Shown piece after piece: positions 47,101 through 64,000 of a stretch of 64,000 bases of DNA. The stretch is from positions 49,000-112,999 of the forward strand of contig NW_019776100.1 in the NCBI RefSeq assembly GCF_001039355.2, written 5' to 3'. The translations under genes and the position numbers were made by a program. This DNA is from Lingula anatina. Its lineage: Eukaryota; Brachiopoda; Lingulata; Lingulida; Lingulidae. The notes under the pieces were generated by a model. The model saw only the letters and a program-made list of their open reading frames with translations, was not told where the DNA came from and did no database searches. Each line of letters opens with the position of its first letter. Positions within the stretch are counted from its first letter, which is position 1.

Positions 47101-48983
47101 CCAGAAAACCGCCCTTTACGGCTCATATCGATACATTGACACAAAGTATTAAGTGCAGTTAAAGCCAAGACAAGTGAGAATATTAAAAACAAAATGAGCA
47201 ATGGCTTAATAAAGGGTGTGTGCAATTTCCCACCACTGGGAAAAATCCAAGAACGAAATCAAGAGGACGTTGGATTTAAGGATAAAGATATAGAATTAGA
47301 TCGGTGAAAAAAAACTCAGAATGTCGAAGGCAAATTTTTTCACTGAACTTTAGTATATCTCTCAGCCTACCAGCTTTGAAATAAAATACTTCAGGCTATT
47401 GAAGTGAACACTGAATCAATCATTTTTTTTCACGAATAATATTTTTCACCTTTCATCATCGTGGTCATGCTGGGAGATTTTTGAAGAAGAACACCAGGAT
47501 GTAGCTGTTGAAAACAGCGAATGAGCACAGGAAGAGACAAAGCAGATATTCAAATACAGGATAAAAGCCATTACAGAAATCAGTTTATAGACACTGATTT
47601 TTTGTTTGTGTGAGACAAGTAGCATTTCATCGCTTTACACACCCAGGTAATCTGTCGAAGTAAGCGGTAAGTCGTACATACGATCCCAAATATGATTTAG
47701 TGATTATGAGCTTTTCCCATCCATTTCTTTAATCAAACGTTTTTGAATAAAGTAATTTTTCATTAGGCCTGTACATCGGAATGGTCAATATCCCATTAAC
47801 AACACACTACCTAGTATAGTAGTAAGATAAGAACACAAATAAAAATGAATACTTGTTTTTGTATCACTCTGGCTACAGCTCAGTTAGAGATCTACCAGAA
47901 TATACCCTAAAGTTGAAGCTGGGCAATGATGAAATAGAAGTCCTTATAATATAAACGTAGTTTTCAAGTGTTTGCATTTTGAATAGATGAAAGTAAGCGT
48001 TTGTGAAACCGTAAAACCGTGTTGCCAAGGTTTTGTACCTAAATGATGATAAGCCTTGTCTTAAAACATGATTTTTACATTAACGTAACAAACACATGTA
48101 ACCCAATCAATTTTTCGAAAAAGAAAACGTGATTAAAAATATCCACTTTTCAATAGCTGAATAGGTAATGCATTGGCAAATATTTAAGAACATTAAAAGT
48201 GGTAAAATCTATTACTGATCACTTAAGACTTTCTTTTTTTCCTTTAACTATATATACATTATTTCGGTTACGCGGAGCATGGCATGCGAAAACTACAGAC
48301 CATCAGGGGGAAGTGCTTTTTACATTAAAATCTAAAATTAAATTAAAATTAATTAAAATTACCAACAACACATAAGAGGGACTTTCAATCTCAAGTTGAG
48401 ATACTTATTCGTTTTTAATCAACTTCTTAACGCCCACATAATTTGCAAACTACCATGTATCATCGATATTGTCAAGTACACTTTTAAAAGGATAAATTTA
48501 GGCAAGCATAGCAATATAAAAATGTATCGATTTCGCAGAGATTTTCTTTGTGCCTTACAAAAAGGACATTAATTTTTCGTTCTCACCTAGTCCTGGCACC
48601 GCTTGATTGATAATGTGTGTAGTTAAATGGGGCAGGTGGTGGGTTTCCTCTCCACGTTTAAAACCAATGCACCCTGTTGATCAGAGGGGACTCACTCTGT
48701 GTAGATTATCGGTGTACGCTTTAACGCAAAAGTACTGGAAGAGCTATTCATCAACCACTTACATTCAGGGTGACAGATCTCCGCTTTGTTGCCACGGCGA
48801 CCTACTTCAAACAACCTGCGCTAGTCCCATGCTGACCACGTTCGGACAGAGCTTGAAATAAATTTCTGGTGCTAGAATTTTTATGTGTTATTATTTTACT
48901 TAAGTTTGAAATACCTCATTGTTTTGCCACCTAGGACTAATTCTTGACGAAGATGCAGTAAAGCTTCAACGATACTACCACAG
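44156..48983. other. CDK9-B 3' UTR and TMC upstream region
   Basis: No coding exon could be supported. The first ~1.3 kb, up to the AATAAA near 45455, is probably the CDK9-B 3' UTR. The rest is AT-rich spacer and should contain the TMC promoter and any non-coding 5' exon. The plus-strand frame 48607-48861 has no recognisable family and no fitting splice sites. Confidence 0.5.
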
Positions 48984-63252
<14,269 letters not shown>

Positions 63253-64000
63253 AGAAAAATGTTGTGTCAAGACCACAGCATCACAGCAATAACACGTTCT
63301 ACATATAAATAGTGATATAGTTTTCTCATTGTCTTTTTTAAAGAAGTGGTAAAAACGAAGTGTCTCATAGATAAAATATATTGACACTTTAGATGAAAAT
63401 GTATGGCCAAATTTACTTGTTGACCACAGTCTTCTTTTCACATGCCTCTCTAGTTGCTGTGCTACGTTTAGGATATTGAACATTTGGCATGTTATTTATT
63501 CATCTATTTGTTGAGAGTCTCTGATTAAGCCTCAAATTTAAAGATACAATGTAAAAGAATTTAGGAGGAAAAATGCACGCTGTACCCTGCATATTACTGT
63601 ATAATTACATTCAAGTAAACAGTTTTAACAGTATCTTTTCAAATTTTATTTTTATTTTGTCCAGTTCACCCACTGTGGATAGATAAAGATATGTTAATTA
63701 AAAACTTGGATAATTCATTCACATTTTTGTATGTTACTTGAAATTTTTTATGTATGTGTGAAAGAAAAAATGTTCCATAACAATGACCATATCAAACCAA
63801 TTTCATGCTAAACAGCAAAGCCCAAGAAAGGCAAAAATGAAAACAACACAAGTGGTTTTTAGAAAGCTTTAATGCTTGATTTAAAAAAAAAGGCAATTAG
63901 AATATTGACAAATAGGGTATACACAAAATTATAATGATAACAATAATAAAAAATTACATGATAAGTGTACAACTACACTAATAATGAAAAAAAAATATAT
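63253..64000. other. TMC 3' UTR and flank
   Basis: AT-rich, with no further exon seen. No clear AATAAA within the first few hundred bases could be tied to the transcript end. Confidence 0.5.

Noticed and set aside
48607-48861. 84-codon plus-strand frame before TMC exon 1
   Set aside because: No family match and no fitting splice phase into the TMC gene.

Overview
The window is animal nuclear DNA: AT-rich, intron-dense (short exons with GT/AG borders), and littered with microsatellites, foldback/MITE-like elements and a long tandem repeat. Every gene recognised is a metazoan type. The mix (a neverland-like Rieske oxygenase, a CHST15-like sulfotransferase, a truncated MGAT4-like transferase, a somatomedin-B ectodomain protein, STEEP1, CDK9 and a TMC channel) suggests a marine invertebrate, perhaps an invertebrate deuterostome such as a hemichordate. 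The species cannot be fixed from sequence alone. Runs of N at 15050, 34679-34703 and 61343 show a draft assembly.

Layout. (1) 1-0.5 kb: the last exon of a probable cholesterol 7-desaturase (neverland/DAF-36 type), + strand. (2) 2.7-9.7 kb: a complete eight-exon CHST15-like Golgi sulfotransferase, - strand. (3) 12.3-16.1 kb: acylglycerol kinase (AGK), - strand. Its first exon and last three exons are present, but the exons for the catalytic core are missing around a repeat and an N. (4) 16.4-17.5 kb: a two-exon ANKRD46-like gene, + strand, head to head with AGK. (5) 19.3-22.5 kb: a four-exon MGAT4-like glycosyltransferase, + strand. (6) 25.7-28.8 kb: a seven-exon STEEP1, - strand, head to head at 228 bp with (7) 29.0-31.0 kb: CDK9 copy A, + strand. 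(8) 33.4-37.2 kb: a secreted or membrane-anchored somatomedin-B protein, - strand. (9) 38.4-41.1 kb: about five tandem copies of a ~590-bp unit. (10) 41.9-44.2 kb: CDK9 copy B, + strand. (11) 49.0-63.3 kb: a complete 22-exon TMC1/2/3-type channel gene, + strand.

Exon borders were read by eye. They were accepted when splice phases joined into one open frame and the protein matched a known family. Closed models are: sulfotransferase 495 aa, ANKRD46 205 aa, MGAT4-like 360 aa, STEEP1 214 aa, CDK9-A and CDK9-B 369 aa each, SMB protein 661 aa, TMC 964 aa. The genes do not form one pathway; they are ordinary housekeeping, glycan and sensory genes.

The most notable points are: two intact CDK9 paralogs with identical exon sizes and a 95-bp identical stretch inside otherwise diverged codons (gene conversion?); the hole in AGK; a 161-bp exact duplication at an N inside TMC that looks like an assembly error; a foldback element with a 9-bp target duplication in STEEP1; and several other foldback elements. 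I found no convincing new biological system.
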